Assembly: GCA_003427395.1 (NCBI GenBank) | Contig: BFEA01000210.1 | Span: forward strand, 1,566,967-1,630,966 | Direction: 5' to 3' | Length of the DNA: 64,000 bases | Source of the DNA: Chara braunii | Lineage: Eukaryota > Streptophyta > Charophyceae > Charales > Characeae | Shown here: in pieces, positions 11,231 to 21,956 of the stretch | Layout of the letters: every line of letters begins with the position of its first letter | Numbering within the stretch: the stretch's first letter is position 1 | Notes under the pieces: generated by a model | Told to the model about the DNA's origin: nothing | Databases searched by the model: none | Seen by the model: only the letters and a program-made list of their open reading frames with translations | Translations under genes and position numbers: made by a program

Positions 11231-12039
11231 TACGTAATTAAGGATAAACTTGTGGTAAGAAGGGTCAGACTGAACTTTAATCTAAGTTGATCGGTTCAGT
11301 CATGTGTGACCTTAAAAGATTAAGCGACGACAATTATATATAACTTCGATATTGTAACGAGTTCAGGGCGACTGGGCTGGATAGCCTAGTCATATGCCCA
11401 AGGAAGAGAAAAATTGTAGTGCCTTGTGTTTGTGTATATCCAATGACTGACCGAGACAGGTTTCCATAAGATTGGATGGTCTAACTTTACGCCTTATGTA
11501 AGTTGGGTATAAGGGATAAATCATTAAAAGACTACAAGCTATTGTTTGACCAGGTTGACTTTCGGTTGATGAGAGTACGTATCTTTGTGGTTTAGCCTTG
11601 CATGTGGCTGAGAGAGGTTACTACTTAGTATGAGTTTCAGTTTGATAGGTAGTTGCTTTAGATGCTCGCCACGTGTTAAAGTCATAAGAGTTAGTTCAAT
11701 TTTTTTGCATTTTTCGAGCTAAGTTTTTTTTACTTAGGTCAATTCTCGCACTTTATGGATCATTTGTTATACTTGGTATTGTATAAATCTTGATAAGCTA
11801 TTTTCTCTACAGGAAGTGATACCGAAATTTCTACAAAACCAAGAAGTTAGTCAAATTTTGACTTTCAAAATTTAACTTTTTGTCTGAGTTTATAACAGGC
11901 TTAGTTAAAATATGGAAAAAAAAAAATTATGGGACTTTTTTGTCTGAGTTTAATATTGGGCTTAGTAAAAATCTGGAAAAAAAAAAATTCTAGGGGAAAT
12001 GCTGCCCAAAGTTTTGTTAATAGCAAAATTTGACTTAAT

Positions 12040-12411
12040 CAATGTTGGCAGGCGTCCTCTTCAATCTTCTTGAAAAAACGGAACTGACAGTTGGGACTGG
12101 GACTGAAAGGGGGAGGGAGGAACTAGGGTGTAGATGCAAGTATCTGACGCCCGTTTCTGGGCGAAGAGGTTCTCCCCCTTTCGCTTTTTCTTCTTCATGC
12201 CCTGCTGAGTCGATCACCTCGGTTTCCAGGACAATCATGCCAAAATCGTTTCACTAAGGTACTTTCAGTCTATAAATGGGACGCTGGACCCGCTTTCCAG
12301 CAGGTGATGCTCTCATTAATAGACGGAACCTGTCTCCAGGTGCTAGTGGTGTCTGCTCTTACCAACACCATTAACAATGGTGGGAGATATTAAAAAAAAA
12401 AAAAAAAAAAA
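12040..12411 (+). mobile_element. GC-richer insertion ending in poly(A), SINE- or retrocopy-like
   Basis: Within the AT-rich 123-bp array of copy A sits a block of about 370 bp that has no counterpart in copies B or C and ends in a run of about 20 A (12390-12410). The array sequence resumes directly after it (CTTTCAAAAGTCAAG). A poly(A) end and absence from sister copies are the marks of a retroposed sequence. I could not find a clear target duplication or a convincing tRNA-like head. The block contains TATAAAT at about 12271. Confidence 0.45.
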
Positions 12412-13444
12412 AGATCTTTCAAAAGTCAAGATTATTTTAGGACATGAACTTAGCCTTGTATAAATTTTGGAAAGCTACTTTCTCTACGGGAAGTGCTGCC
12501 AAAATTTCTTCATATCTAAGGAGTTGGTTAAATTTTGTCCTGGCAGGAACTCAAGTCTTATGTTGAGTTCATATCTGACTTAGTATAAATATGGGAAGTC
12601 TATTTTTTTTTAAAGAAGATGCTGCCCAAATTTTTACTAAATCAGGGAGTTAGACAAAATTTGACATCCGAGAGTTAATACTTATGGTAGTATAAATTAT
12701 GAAAAGACATTTTTTTTACGGGAAGCGCTGCCGAAATTTTCTTAATTTAGAGAAGTTACATTATATTTCGACAGGTTGCGATTCTAACAACCCACCCTGA
12801 ATAGGGGAGACTCTATCAAAGGTTTACCTTTTCTTTGGGGACTAGCTTAGAGGTGGACTTAGACTTAGTTGGCAGAAAACTTTTGAGTGAGAATGTGCTA
12901 TGGAGATTCATTCTCCATACACTGATGGTTTAACTTGGGGATTGATCTGTCATGTATTTCAGGTCCACTTGATCGTTTGGTTCAGGATTTGGGCTAGATT
13001 TAACTTGATCCCTCGAGGATCATCATCTGTTCTCATCGATAACAGGTTGGTTGCCGATTCGTTGGTTTACGACTCAACTTCAATCCACTCTCGTTACCCA
13101 ACCTGAAGGCTTTAGCCCTATTAATTTTAATTGTTTTATTAAGGTTTTCACCAAGACTTTTATTGAATAGTCATTTAACAGAGGTACTGAGTATTTATTT
13201 TGGAAGGTTGGGCAAAGGTTGGGGCTTACATGGCTAAAGCAAGGTGTATGAGTACAGAGAATGGTCAAAGTTGACCCCGTGTAGTGTGTGGACTTTTGGT
13301 TGAATCTTTGATGTGATTGCAGGTATGTTTGTGGTTCACACTTTGGATTTGACTATCTGCAATCACATATATATATATAAGGTTGAGAGGAGTCGCACTG
13401 TGATTGTGAGAAGTGATCGTCACATATTTATAACCCTTTGTATA

Positions 13445-13769
13445 TGTGTAGCACACTGAACATGTTCGGAGCTTTTCCGAACGTCCAAACATGTTGGGGT
13501 GAACGCCTCCCGAACGTGTTTGGAGAAACATATTAAAAAAAAAAAAAAAAAATCGGTTTTTGATTCTTAACTCGAGTTTGGTTACGAATTTGAATACGCC
13601 TTCAATTCAAAAGTTGTTTATATTATTATTTTATACAACATATATTTTTTTTAAATATTTCTGAGAACTTTGTTTGTTTTTTTTTTTAAATATATTTTTA
13701 TGTTCACATTCAGAGGGTTTTGGCGCTCGTTCGCGTTCGGTCACAGGAACCCGAACACGATGCTACACA
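13445..13769. mobile_element. Small inverted-repeat element (MITE-like) with GTTCGG/CCGAACG subterminal motifs
   Basis: The left end TGTGTAGCA (13445-13453) and right end TGCTACACA (13761-13769) are perfect 9-bp inverted repeats. The left end is where copy A stops matching copy B. The right end is within a few bases of the start of the atpA-derived segment, so both ends coincide with independent breakpoints. Short GAACG/CGTTC palindromes follow each end, as in the hAT-like elements of this window. It contains an 18-base A-run and no gene. No target duplication is visible, since the two flanks are different sequences. Confidence 0.45.
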
Positions 13770-13772
13770 ACA

Positions 13773-14057
13773 CCAGGTCGAAAAGCTTTCCCAGTAGATG
13801 TGTTTTATCTACATTCTCGTTTATTAGAAAGAGTTGCCAAAATGTCAGACCAAGCTGGTGCAGGTAGTCTGACTGCTTTACCTATTATCGAAACACAAGC
13901 TGAAGATGTATTTGCTTATATTCCTACCAATGTAATCTTCATTACGAACGGAAAAATCTTTTTGAAAACAAAACTGTTTTGTCGTGGAATCCGACCTGCT
14001 ATTAATGTAGGATTGTCTGTAAGTCGTGTAGGTTCTGCAGCTCAATTGAAAGCTATG
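13773..14057 (+). pseudogene. atpA: Plastid-derived atpA fragment (nuclear plastid DNA)
   Basis: The segment encodes about 95 residues of the plastid ATP synthase CF1 alpha subunit, roughly residues 287-381 of the usual 507. It starts near [20 protein letters not shown], includes [20 protein letters not shown] and ends at [16 protein letters not shown]. The frame is intact, but several positions strongly conserved in plastid AtpA have changed (for example an Asp codon replaced by Asn and an Arg-proximal Glu by Lys), as expected after relaxed selection. It is flanked by repeats and lacks the rest of the gene, so it is a nuclear insertion and not a working gene. Confidence 0.9.
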
Positions 14058-14144
14058 TACATACATACGCGTTGGGTGTTCACTCGATCTATTGTGGTCG
14101 TGCGCAAGGGTAAACAAATCATGCGTTGCGAGAAAAGGGAGATC

Positions 14145-14362
14145 CTCTCTTACCCTTTGTTTTTTAGAATTATTATAGTTGGACGTTATAGTTCGTGGCA
14201 ACCGTCAAAGTAAAACCCCTTGAATTATCTCTTGATCTGGATGATGGAGCTGGTCTCCAGGGCAATAAGAGACGATTGTCACAACAAGTACGAACTTGTA
14301 CCACCCACTCTCCGTAGGGTGCAAAAGAGGGCGTGGTTCTCAACCTCATTTGGCGGTTGTCT
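14145..14362 (+). repeat. 4-kb repeat copy A, middle part
   Basis: Matches copy B at about 27670-27845, including TATAGTTGGACGTTATAG and GGCGGTTGTC. It is separated from the left part by the small inverted-repeat element and the plastid fragment, and from the right part by the hAT-like insertion. Confidence 0.8.
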
Positions 14363-14465
14363 ACTGTGAAACCGCGCGTTCATTGAACGTGGGTTTTGCG
14401 TTCAGAAATTGAACGCTTTGAACGCGCGTTCTCCACTTGAACGGGTTTATGGCAATATAGAAACG

Positions 14466-14500
<35 letters not shown>

Positions 14501-14851
14501 ACCTGACTCTGTGTGTGTGTGTGTGTGAGTGTGTCCCACCAATCCATTCACACGCGTCAATAATTGGGTGACGAGGTATCAGTCTTCCCTTTTTCCCTCT
14601 TGCACGTTTCCATTGTTGTTTTTTTCGTGGGATGGTAGATGGGGATAGTGGGAATCTCGTTAATCCTTTAATGCACACTACCAATTAGATAACGGGGCAA
14701 TTGGTTGCCTTAAGAAAGTCATAGATACTACCACCGTTCACTCACGCCTGTTAGAATCTCCCCACTTTGACATTCAGGGCACTGGGCAGGGATCACATCG
14801 CCTCGACATCCGTTGAGACCACGGTCATGGTTAGTCGGATCGCTCTCTCCC

Positions 14852-14857
14852 TCTCTT

Positions 14858-14950
<93 letters not shown>

Positions 14951-14968
14951 CTATCTCTATCTCTATCT
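14852..14968 (+). repeat. (CT)n and (ATCT)n microsatellite
   Basis: A CT-rich array passing into ATCT repeats, inside the hAT-like element. Confidence 0.95.
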
Positions 14969-15465
14969 CTCGCTTGCTTGCTCGCTCGCTTTCTCATAGA
15001 GCAATAGCTTTTTCCTGCCATGCAGCCCGTTTTCCCATGCGCGGCTCGTTTTCCCGCGCATAGGTAAGACAGGTTGGCGCAACTCCTCCCTTCCGTGCGC
15101 ATCTGCGCAACTGGCTATGGTTTTTTGGATCCCCCCCCCCCCTCCTCTCTCTCTCTCTCTCTCACTCTCTTGTGTTCAGATCAACGCCCTCTAACTCGTG
15201 CGCAACTTTTCTCCATCCGAGCGTAGCAGCTCTCTCGACATAGGTGCGAGATTCGTTGTCCACTCAACTTCCCAATCGTGCGCACCTCGTTTTCATCGCA
15301 CAACTCACTCCTTCAAATGTGGTTTCTCAGGGCGGAAGATAGAAGCAGTAGAGATTTCTTTAATCCATTCATGTGCATCGTGACACTCGGCTAGCATACG
15401 AGAGCCTTAGTTGCTCTCGCCGTTTTACCGCGCTGGATTGAATCGCGTGAACATTCGTAAGGATC

Positions 15466-15563
15466 ATTTCAATCAATTAATCAATAATGAATCAATCAAT
15501 AATCAATCAATCAATCAATCGATCAATCCATCCATCAATCTATTAATCAATCCATTAATCAAA
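15466..15563 (+). repeat. (AATC)n microsatellite
   Basis: Degenerate AATC/CAAT repeats inside the hAT-like element. The same tetranucleotide in inverse orientation (TTGA) forms the array near 19945-20038. Confidence 0.9.
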
Positions 15564-15789
15564 CTAAGCACACACATACACATACGTTTTTTTTTTTTTT
15601 TTTTTTCCCAAAACTGCGTGTTCCCCCGAGCCCCGGTGCACACGTGCAACCCGGTGGGCGGCGCACGTTCAGTTTTCTCCCATCGTATGCCATGTGGCGC
15701 TCTTGAACGCGTTTGAACGCGCGCATGCACGCTATGAACGCGCGCGTTTAAACGTGAACGCCCGTCAAACGCGTTCAAACATTTACATA

Positions 15790-16527
15790 GGTTGTCTAGC
15801 GTCGAGAGATTAACCCCTCAAGGCGTATGTGTCGAATGCTACCCTTGAGATAAACAAGTGCTGCAGAATTATGGGTACTACATAGTACGCCATCATTGCG
15901 ATTGGTTGCGTAACCATGCATTGCTAGTAGATCTGAGAAGGCCCTGCATCCGAGCGGTCTTATACTAAGTCTCGTGTGTGTCGCGTATCCGATTTCCGCG
16001 TCAGAAGGTTATGGGTTGGACAGAAAGGGACTAGGAATGTTGTTGTGTAGTTTGTTTCGTGTATGTGTGTGTGTTTTATTTTTGTGATTTAAGCGTGGTG
16101 TAACGCGTGGTGAGTGTGATACGTCCTGGTTGACCTACGACGATTCACGCTTGGGACTTCAACCCCCAATGCCTTGGTTCACGTGCGAGTCCAACAAAGG
16201 CGTGAGACCTCAAGTACCCCCTATGCTAAAGCGTACAAGAAACGCCCTCGGGTGGTCCACCTCTGTGATTGCAACTGATCAACTTTCGTACTGTGGACCC
16301 GTAGCTCGATGAGGATACGTCAACGGAAGGGAGGTGACAGCTTTCGCAGGTGCAGGTAAAGTTGTACCTCGCATAGGCCTTATCCTGTCGTAGGGGCTCA
16401 CCATAGGTATGGCTGGCGTACTCTGTCGGAACAGCTTGCGGAAGCTCTATGTGTATCGCGAGTAGACCAACTCCTGAGTGACACGATCGGGAGGGTCCCA
16501 CCCTGCGAGAGGTCAATGCGCTCGACA
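15790..16527 (+). repeat. 4-kb repeat copy A, right part
   Basis: Continues the match to copy B from GGTTGTCTAGCGTCGAGAG to the family end at 16527 (CAATGCGCTCGACA). Copies B (28620) and C (44580) stop matching at the same base, so this is a true element terminus ending in CA. Confidence 0.8.
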
Positions 16528-16869
16528 CTGCGACAACAAAACCAAGGGGGATAGCTACATTGGGCATTCAACCTTGAACCTTGAGGTCCGTTCCGCCGCT
16601 CTGAAACTCTCGCACCATCGCCCGATGGCCTCGGTCCCTGAATCTCCCGGATGAAAGTCCGAGACCGTAACTAATAGTATTAGGCCTAAGGCTAGGCTTT
16701 GCACTCACGATAAACCATTTGAACAGGTGTTGCAACGCGTGCGGGAGCGCCAAATGCTACTCCGTCGCTCCCTCACATCCCCAGCTAAGGTCACGACCAT
16801 CTAGCCTTCCTGTTCGCATCACCCTTCTGTACGCACATATCACAATCAAGCATGACAATCGAAAAACAG
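16528..16869. other. Unassigned region
   Basis: Mixed-composition sequence between the end of copy A and the minus-strand 28S repeat. It shows no open frame of note and no match to the other repeats in the window. Confidence 0.5.
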
Positions 16870-17134
16870 ACCGTTTTTAATCATAGGTGAAATAAAAACA
16901 AAAAATTTGGCCGGCAACCGTGCTGACTCTACAATCATCAATAAGAAGAAAGATCACGCGCGTCTTAGATTTGCTAGCCCACACTCTCTCCATTCTAGTC
17001 ATCCATTTCAACCTAGTGTGACTAAACAGACACAGTCGTGACTCGCGCGACGTACTCAGATTTTAAATCAACTTTATTTTCTGTCGCTTGCAAAAATCAG
17101 GGCGGATACCCTTGTGAGGGTATTCGCACCGACA
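16870..17134 (-). repeat. Left end of a 28S repeat (minus orientation)
   Basis: Read on the minus strand it starts TGTCGGTGCGAATACCC at 17134 and matches the first 250 or so bases of the repeats at 21928 and 59350, including the hairpin (17106-17123) and the following TTTTTGCAAGCGACAG. The rRNA-derived part is absent here, so the copy is truncated. Confidence 0.75.
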
Positions 17135-17509
17135 ACGCCATGCTTTGTGGAAAATGGAATAGGCGCGTACTTAGGATATAATTTCAGTAAAATGAAAAAT
17201 AAAAGAGTACACATAAATCGATGTGAGCAAAGCATGAAGAATAGGGTCATTGGACTTTTGTGATGTGAGATAGGGGTATCGATGAAATAAATTTTATTTT
17301 TTTATTTTATTGTTTTTGGAAAAAATGCAAAATCATAATTATACTGTGCTGAGAAAAAAAAGACAGGGAATTGTAAAGTATAAATGGAGAAAATGGATCG
17401 GCGAGTTTAAAAAAAGCTGAAAATAAATGGTGGTGGAATAAAAATGATACAGGTGGGCCCCGAATGCCCATGTTGTTGATGCTTTCCACAATGAAGTGCC
17501 TCTTGTTTC

Positions 17510-17513
<4 letters not shown>

Positions 17514-17564
<51 letters not shown>
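17514..17564. repeat. (TA)n microsatellite
   Basis: An uninterrupted TA array of about 50 bases. Confidence 0.97.
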
Positions 17565-17567
<3 letters not shown>

Positions 17568-18016
17568 AGGGTCTCATGGACCTGGCTCCATCTGTATTGT
17601 GGAGAGCATCAATTTGGTTCCTATTTCACCAGCAAGTGACAAATAAAAAGGAAGTATGCTGACATTTTGTTTTGTTGACCAAATAACAAACTGAACAGCA
17701 TTGATTGCTCCACATGGGCAAAGGTTTGACTGTTAGGTTCTATTTGCTATCGTGGTACTCAAGACACAACTTATGTACTGCGGCAAGTCCACATCACGGA
17801 CAACTTGAAAGTACGTGAAGACGAGAACAATAGAAAGAAATACAAAGTGTGAGTGACGTTTTATTAACTCTGTTTTTGTTGCACGAAGGGTTTCTGTTAA
17901 TCTCTTATGATCCGGGCTTCTGTTGTAGACGTCGCAAACCCGCCCGTTCCTTTGAATGAATATATATACAAAGTTGGTAAAGGACTACAACCGATGTCCA
18001 GTAGTCAAAAGGACCG

Positions 18017-19812
18017 TTACATAGGTGGGACAAGGTGAAGTGGTCCATTCAGTTGCTCATGGAAGGCGATAGAAGCCGCAACCTTCTTGTAGTTTTCTAA
18101 GCTTGTGACATCATTATGGCATTGGCGATAGTAGTCCCTGCACAATACACCTTCGAGAGAGCTCCACTCGCTTGTTCTCTCCTTCATGCCAGCAAGCATT
18201 GAAGTTATTTGTTGCATCCTGTGATTTGCATCAATGTTGGACATAATAGAGATTGTTTGTTGGCAATTTGAGGTGTAATACCAGTCAGTGTTGAGTACAA
18301 TGAGAGAAGAGGAAAGATTGGCAGTAGGTTCGTGTTGGGATTGTGGTTGGAGTGGCAGAAGAGGGAAGTGAGGTGGTGTGGATGGCAAGAACAAACGGCG
18401 TTGCACGTAATGAGGAGCACCAGGGGGAAACAACATGTTTGGGATCGTGTTTTGCTTTGGTGTTTTGAATGCTGTGGAGTTTGGTCCCGTAATGGCAGTA
18501 GCCGCATGGGAGTCCAATGATCTCTTTCATGTGCGCGTGCGAATCTATGCTTGAGAAACCCGATGTTTATTCTCTGGGTACGTGGCAATCGGACAGTCAG
18601 TGTTACATCCTCTGGGGTAGAGATTCTCCACCCTCCGTTAGTAAGGCAACAAGCAACTCAAATCATGCATCTCTGTAGATCTCGAAAGCAACATAATCTT
18701 CTTGGACGTACTGTCTATACTTTCGGCAGATGCGTTGGATGGCTAAGAGCGGAGATGTGTGGTATTCCGATTCGATGATGACTTGTATCCTTGCGTCTGC
18801 GTCACCAAGGTCACTGTTATCTGAAATCAAGCTGTTGGGATACTTCCGGAAATATTTTTCAATTCCCCCTCTTGCAAGCAAGAATCCTGCAAGATGTGCT
18901 TTGTGGGTTCGACACCTGGTTCATCAACGAAGCAGTGAAACAACATGTAATTTAGCATACGCGGCCTACCGGCCTTGTTTAGTATCTCATACCAATTCCG
19001 AAGTTTATATTGAGTGTTGTGGTCAACTGCTTTTGTTTTATGTTTGTCACCCCAAAGAGGACCACATTACGAGTACAAGAACTCAAATTGGAAGGTTGTT
19101 GAGATGATGGAACCTTGGCAATGCAGGTGCCAAGCCCTGTTTGCGAGAGGTTCTGAACATGGTCTGGAAGTTGTTGAGATGGTCCAACAGGAATGCCTGC
19201 AGATGGTGTTTGGTAGTCGTCTTTTGGTTGAGCAGATGGTTGATGAGCTGTGTTGGGATGTGATGGTTGGCTTGTTGGATTACGAGTTGTAGTGGCTAAG
19301 ACATTGGATAGCAACCGTGTAAGTGATTGTAGACTTGGTCGAACCAATGCACGGTGATGTGTGACGCTATTTGTTTAGCATTTGCTGCATTTTCGGTTGC
19401 AGCTATACTGAGGCAAGAGTTGTTGTTGTTTCAGGTGGGATTTGGTTAGGAGTGTGATGGAATGCAAGAAGCTGTGGGTTGGTATGGACCACAAACAAAT
19501 GTTGATTGGATTACTGGTGTGGTGTTATCATTGTGTTCGGTGAGGTACTTTGGGAAATGTGAGTTTTCTGGTTTGGGAGACGTTCGATGGGGAGTTGACA
19601 TTGCGAGGAGGGTCGCGAAGTAGGTGCAGGAAGCTGGTCTGCTGTTTGTCCCATAGGGAGTGGAGTGGTGTTTGGTTGATGACAAGGTGCATGGGCGTTG
19701 TTTTGCGAAGACTGGCGCGGCCGTGATATGATTTGATGAGCAGTTGGAGCATGTGGTGGCTATGAATCCCCCACCGCCGCGGCCACGATCTTCGGCGGCC
19801 TGCCGCGGCCAA
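18017..19812 (-). pseudogene. Unidentified Gln/Pro/Ser-rich minus-strand gene relic or intron-containing gene
   Basis: On the minus strand several open pieces follow each other in changing frames: 19812-19446, 19347-18979, 18881-18663 and 18517-18017. The upstream pieces are rich in Pro, Ser, Thr, Gln and Asn (for example TSQPSHPNTAHQPSAQPKDD). The piece at 18881-18663 is compositionally ordinary (YFRKYPNSLISDNSDLGDAD) and the last ends LNGPLHLVPPM before a stop at 18017. I do not recognise the family. Changing frames could mean introns or decay. No clear splice pairs were established. The composition differs from the AT-rich flanks, which argues for past coding use. Confidence 0.3.
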
Positions 19813-19917
19813 GGGGAGAGGGGGTTACGAATTGGGGTTCCGAAACCCCGACCCCACCCCCTTAAACAAAAAAAAAGCTAAAAAAAAATATTTTAGGGGG
19901 GTGGTTTTTGGTGTGTG

Positions 19918-19976
19918 AAAAAAAAAAAAAAAAAAAAAAAAAGATTGATTGATAGATTGATTGATTGATTGACTGG

Positions 19977-20031
<55 letters not shown>

Positions 20032-20140
20032 ATTGATTAGTGGGGGGGGGGGTGCCACACACACACACACACATGCACACACAGATACACACACACACAC
20101 ACACACATGCACACACAGATACATACACACACACACGCGT
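19918..20140. repeat. Compound microsatellite: poly(A), (TTGA)n, (CA)n
   Basis: An A-run (19918-19942), a TTGA array to 20038, a G-run, then CA/CACACAGATA arrays to about 20138. Long open frames across it are artefacts of the repeat. Confidence 0.95.
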
Positions 20141-21149
20141 GCGTGCTACCGGAGGGGGTGGTGTCCCAGCCCTCCGCTGTGGACCAAGTGTCTATTCACG
20201 CACCTCAACTGTGTACCAAACACCAGCCACTGGGTCATGCAGGGGGCAAAGTTTTGTCGCAGGTTCTTCTAGTTGAATCACGTAGATTCGGCATCCTGCT
20301 ATACATCAGACTGACCCGCGGTTGAATTGGCATTCGAGTCCTCTAAAGGACGCGACGGTAAAAGGTTAGTGCTCACTAAGTCACTCACTGGGCCCCGATG
20401 GTCGTGATCTGGGCTAGGTGCAGAGGGAAAGAGAAACAAAATAAAAAGAAAAAGGGAAAAATGTAAGAGAGAAGTTTGGCATCTCGTGCGCGGGTCGAAT
20501 TCAGACTGCTACCCAAGGCGTCAAATCGGATCGTCGTTTCGTCTGGAGCGAGCTAGAAGTCTCGAGATGCTTCTCCTTTTACTTTACTTATTATTATTAT
20601 TATTATTATTTTATTACCTATTTCCTATCTAATTTTCCCTTTCTATCATTTTGCCGGGGGGGGGCAATGGTTCGTTTATGAATCATGATAACGAACTGGC
20701 GGCCCAGGTTGATTAGCCTCTCGTGTCCTATTGTGACACAGAAGTGACCTATCGAATGCTGCAAAACTGGGGGCCCAAAAGGGAGCACCCGCGGTCGCTT
20801 TGGTAGGGGACCTATCACCTTCCATGGAAGTTCATAAGCCCCCTCCTTGCCATCGGACGCGGGTACCCATCACAGGTAAGGCCAGGAACCGGTTTGAGGG
20901 CGGGAGAGTTTCGATTGGTATCCCGTTATGGGATCGCCGCATTGGGTCCGCTGTTGCTTCATGCCAAGGACGAGGTGACATATGACTAACTGCAGGTGGA
21001 GCTACGGGCGCTATGACCGTTGAGCCCCTCGATCTTTTTGTTCAATTTATTTTATCTTATCGAGCTTGATTTATTACTTTCAAATTACAAATTATCAAAA
21101 AGTAGAATTTTGAGACCCTCTTCCAGAACACAGAGGTCGCGATATGCAA
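20141..21149. other. Unassigned region
   Basis: No open frame above about 70 codons with any recognisable feature. There is a TTA/ATT tract at 20587-20612 and a G-run at 20657. Restatement as an LTR was considered because a TATA box and an ORF follow, but no terminal repeats were found. Confidence 0.45.
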
Positions 21150-21156
21150 TGGTCCT

Positions 21157-21164
21157 ATAAAAGA
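21157..21164 (+). promoter_or_regulatory. Candidate TATA box
   Basis: TATAAAAG (in CCTATAAAAGAGG) lies about 205 bases upstream of the ATG of the ORF at 21363. The spacing allows a leader of about 175 bases. Confidence 0.4.
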
Positions 21165-21362
21165 GGAAGGAGGAATGACATTTGGCTAGCTGGGCATGAA
21201 CAGTCTCACCACGCTGCTTGTTGGCAAACTGAGGAGAGGGATGAGCGGCAGTGTGAGTGTGAGGGAGCCCTGCTTGCGTGTGTGTGCGTTAAGTGTTAAG
21301 CCCTGACTATTCCGGAGGTCGGTGGCTTGGTAACGTACATTGTCTGTTCAAGAGGGCTCACC

Positions 21363-21848
21363 ATGGTACGGAGCAATAGACTGTACGACTATAGGCCAAA
21401 GTACCTCCAGTTTATCAAGAGGTGGGAGCAGATGCCGGGTGAGGGGCCTATGATGACTGCTATCTTAGACTATAGTCGTTGTAACCAGGAAGCGAGACTA
21501 AAAGTGAACGTAGAAGGGGGAAAGGAGGAAGAAATGAGGGCAGATCAGGGCTTGCGGTTGGCAATCACGGAGGCTAAGGACAAAGCCGAAAGGAGATGTA
21601 GGAGGGACAGGGTCACGTACAAGGTGAACGTGACCATATCGTACCTGGAGGCAGAGACGTCTACCTATACTGTGGAGCGGGAGCAACAACATTTGGATCG
21701 GGATACCGAGGCTAAGAGTGACGCCAGTGACTTGAACGAGGAGACTCGATCCTGGCATGGTCTCAATCAGTGGAGGTCGGACCATCTAAAGGCTGAGCCA
21801 GTAGAGAGTAGCCCAGAGGTCAGCTCACAGCGGCGGAGGAGTCATTGA
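21363..21848 (+). CDS. Hypothetical charged protein (161 aa)
   Basis: The ATG at 21363 lies in a good context (ACCATGG), downstream of a TATA box. The protein begins MVRSNRLYDYRPKYLQFIKR, is highly charged, and has a Glu/Lys/Arg-rich centre (about residues 50-85) that may form a helix. No known domain is seen. It could be the start of a retrotransposon gag. The 28S repeat starts 80 bases after the stop, so it may have been truncated by that insertion. An upstream in-frame extension to 21327 uses a non-ATG start and is less likely. Confidence 0.35.
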   Translation: MVRSNRLYDYRPKYLQFIKRWEQMPGEGPMMTAILDYSRCNQEARLKVNVEGGKEEEMRADQGLRLAITEAKDKAERRCRRDRVTYKVNVTISYLEAETSTYTVEREQQHLDRDTEAKSDASDLNEETRSWHGLNQWRSDHLKAEPVESSPEVSSQRRRSH

Positions 21849-21938
21849 CCGCTAGTCAGTTATACCCAGGGGCGCGATCATGATCACGAGAGAGGGAGAA
21901 GTCAACATACAGTCCTGATGTACACGCTGTCGGTGCAA

Positions 21939-21956
21939 ATACCCTTACAAGGGTAT
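21939..21956 (+). repeat. Conserved boundary hairpin of the 28S repeat
   Basis: ATACCCTTACAAGGGTAT is a perfect 8-bp stem with a 2-base loop, 11 bases inside the element. The same hairpin is at 59361-59378 and, with a compensating T-to-C and A-to-G style change in one base pair position, at 17106-17123. An outer pairing of TGTC/TGCAAA with TTTGCA/GACA encloses it in the copy at 59350. Confidence 0.8.

Larger units (their letters stand above)
10105..13444 (+). repeat. 4-kb dispersed repeat, copy A, left part
   Basis: Homologous to 24452-28620 (copy B), the reverse complement of 44580-48595 (copy C) and 62632-64000 (copy D). It starts inside the family (the first about 500 bp are missing) with the GGAAGGCGGCAG block. 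It carries a TATA box (TATAAAAG, 10300-10307), then a series of diverged sub-repeats each containing CATAAGATTG..ATGG (10.56-11.49 kb), then AT-rich units of about 123 bp (11.76-12.76 kb), then conserved single-copy blocks at 13.0-13.4 kb. No protein is encoded. The whole family could be a very long LTR or a large non-coding element. Copy A is interrupted at about 12.04 and 13.445 kb. Confidence 0.8.
14363..15789. mobile_element. hAT-like non-autonomous DNA transposon
   Basis: The insertion is flanked by the duplicated bases GGTTGTCTA (14355-14363 and 15790-15798); an 8-bp duplication plus one shared base fits the hAT superfamily. The uninterrupted site is seen in copy B at about 27839-27850 (GGTTGTCCAGCGTCGAG). 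The ends form a short imperfect inverted repeat (CTGTGAAA against CTATGTAAA). Both subterminal regions (14371-14455 and 15700-15782) are packed with GAACG/CGTTC motifs, as hAT subterminal repeats often are. The interior holds a 31-base A-run, a CT/ATCT array, an AATC array and a T-run but no transposase. Confidence 0.75.

Noticed and set aside
14363-15789. LTR retrotransposon or host gene between the two GAACG-rich blocks
   Set aside because: The flanking duplication of 8-9 bp, short inverted ends and the empty site in copy B support a DNA transposon, and the interior is only simple repeats.
19825-20276. His-Thr, Asn-Gln-Ser and Cys-Val repeat ORFs
   Set aside because: They are translations of the CA and TTGA arrays.
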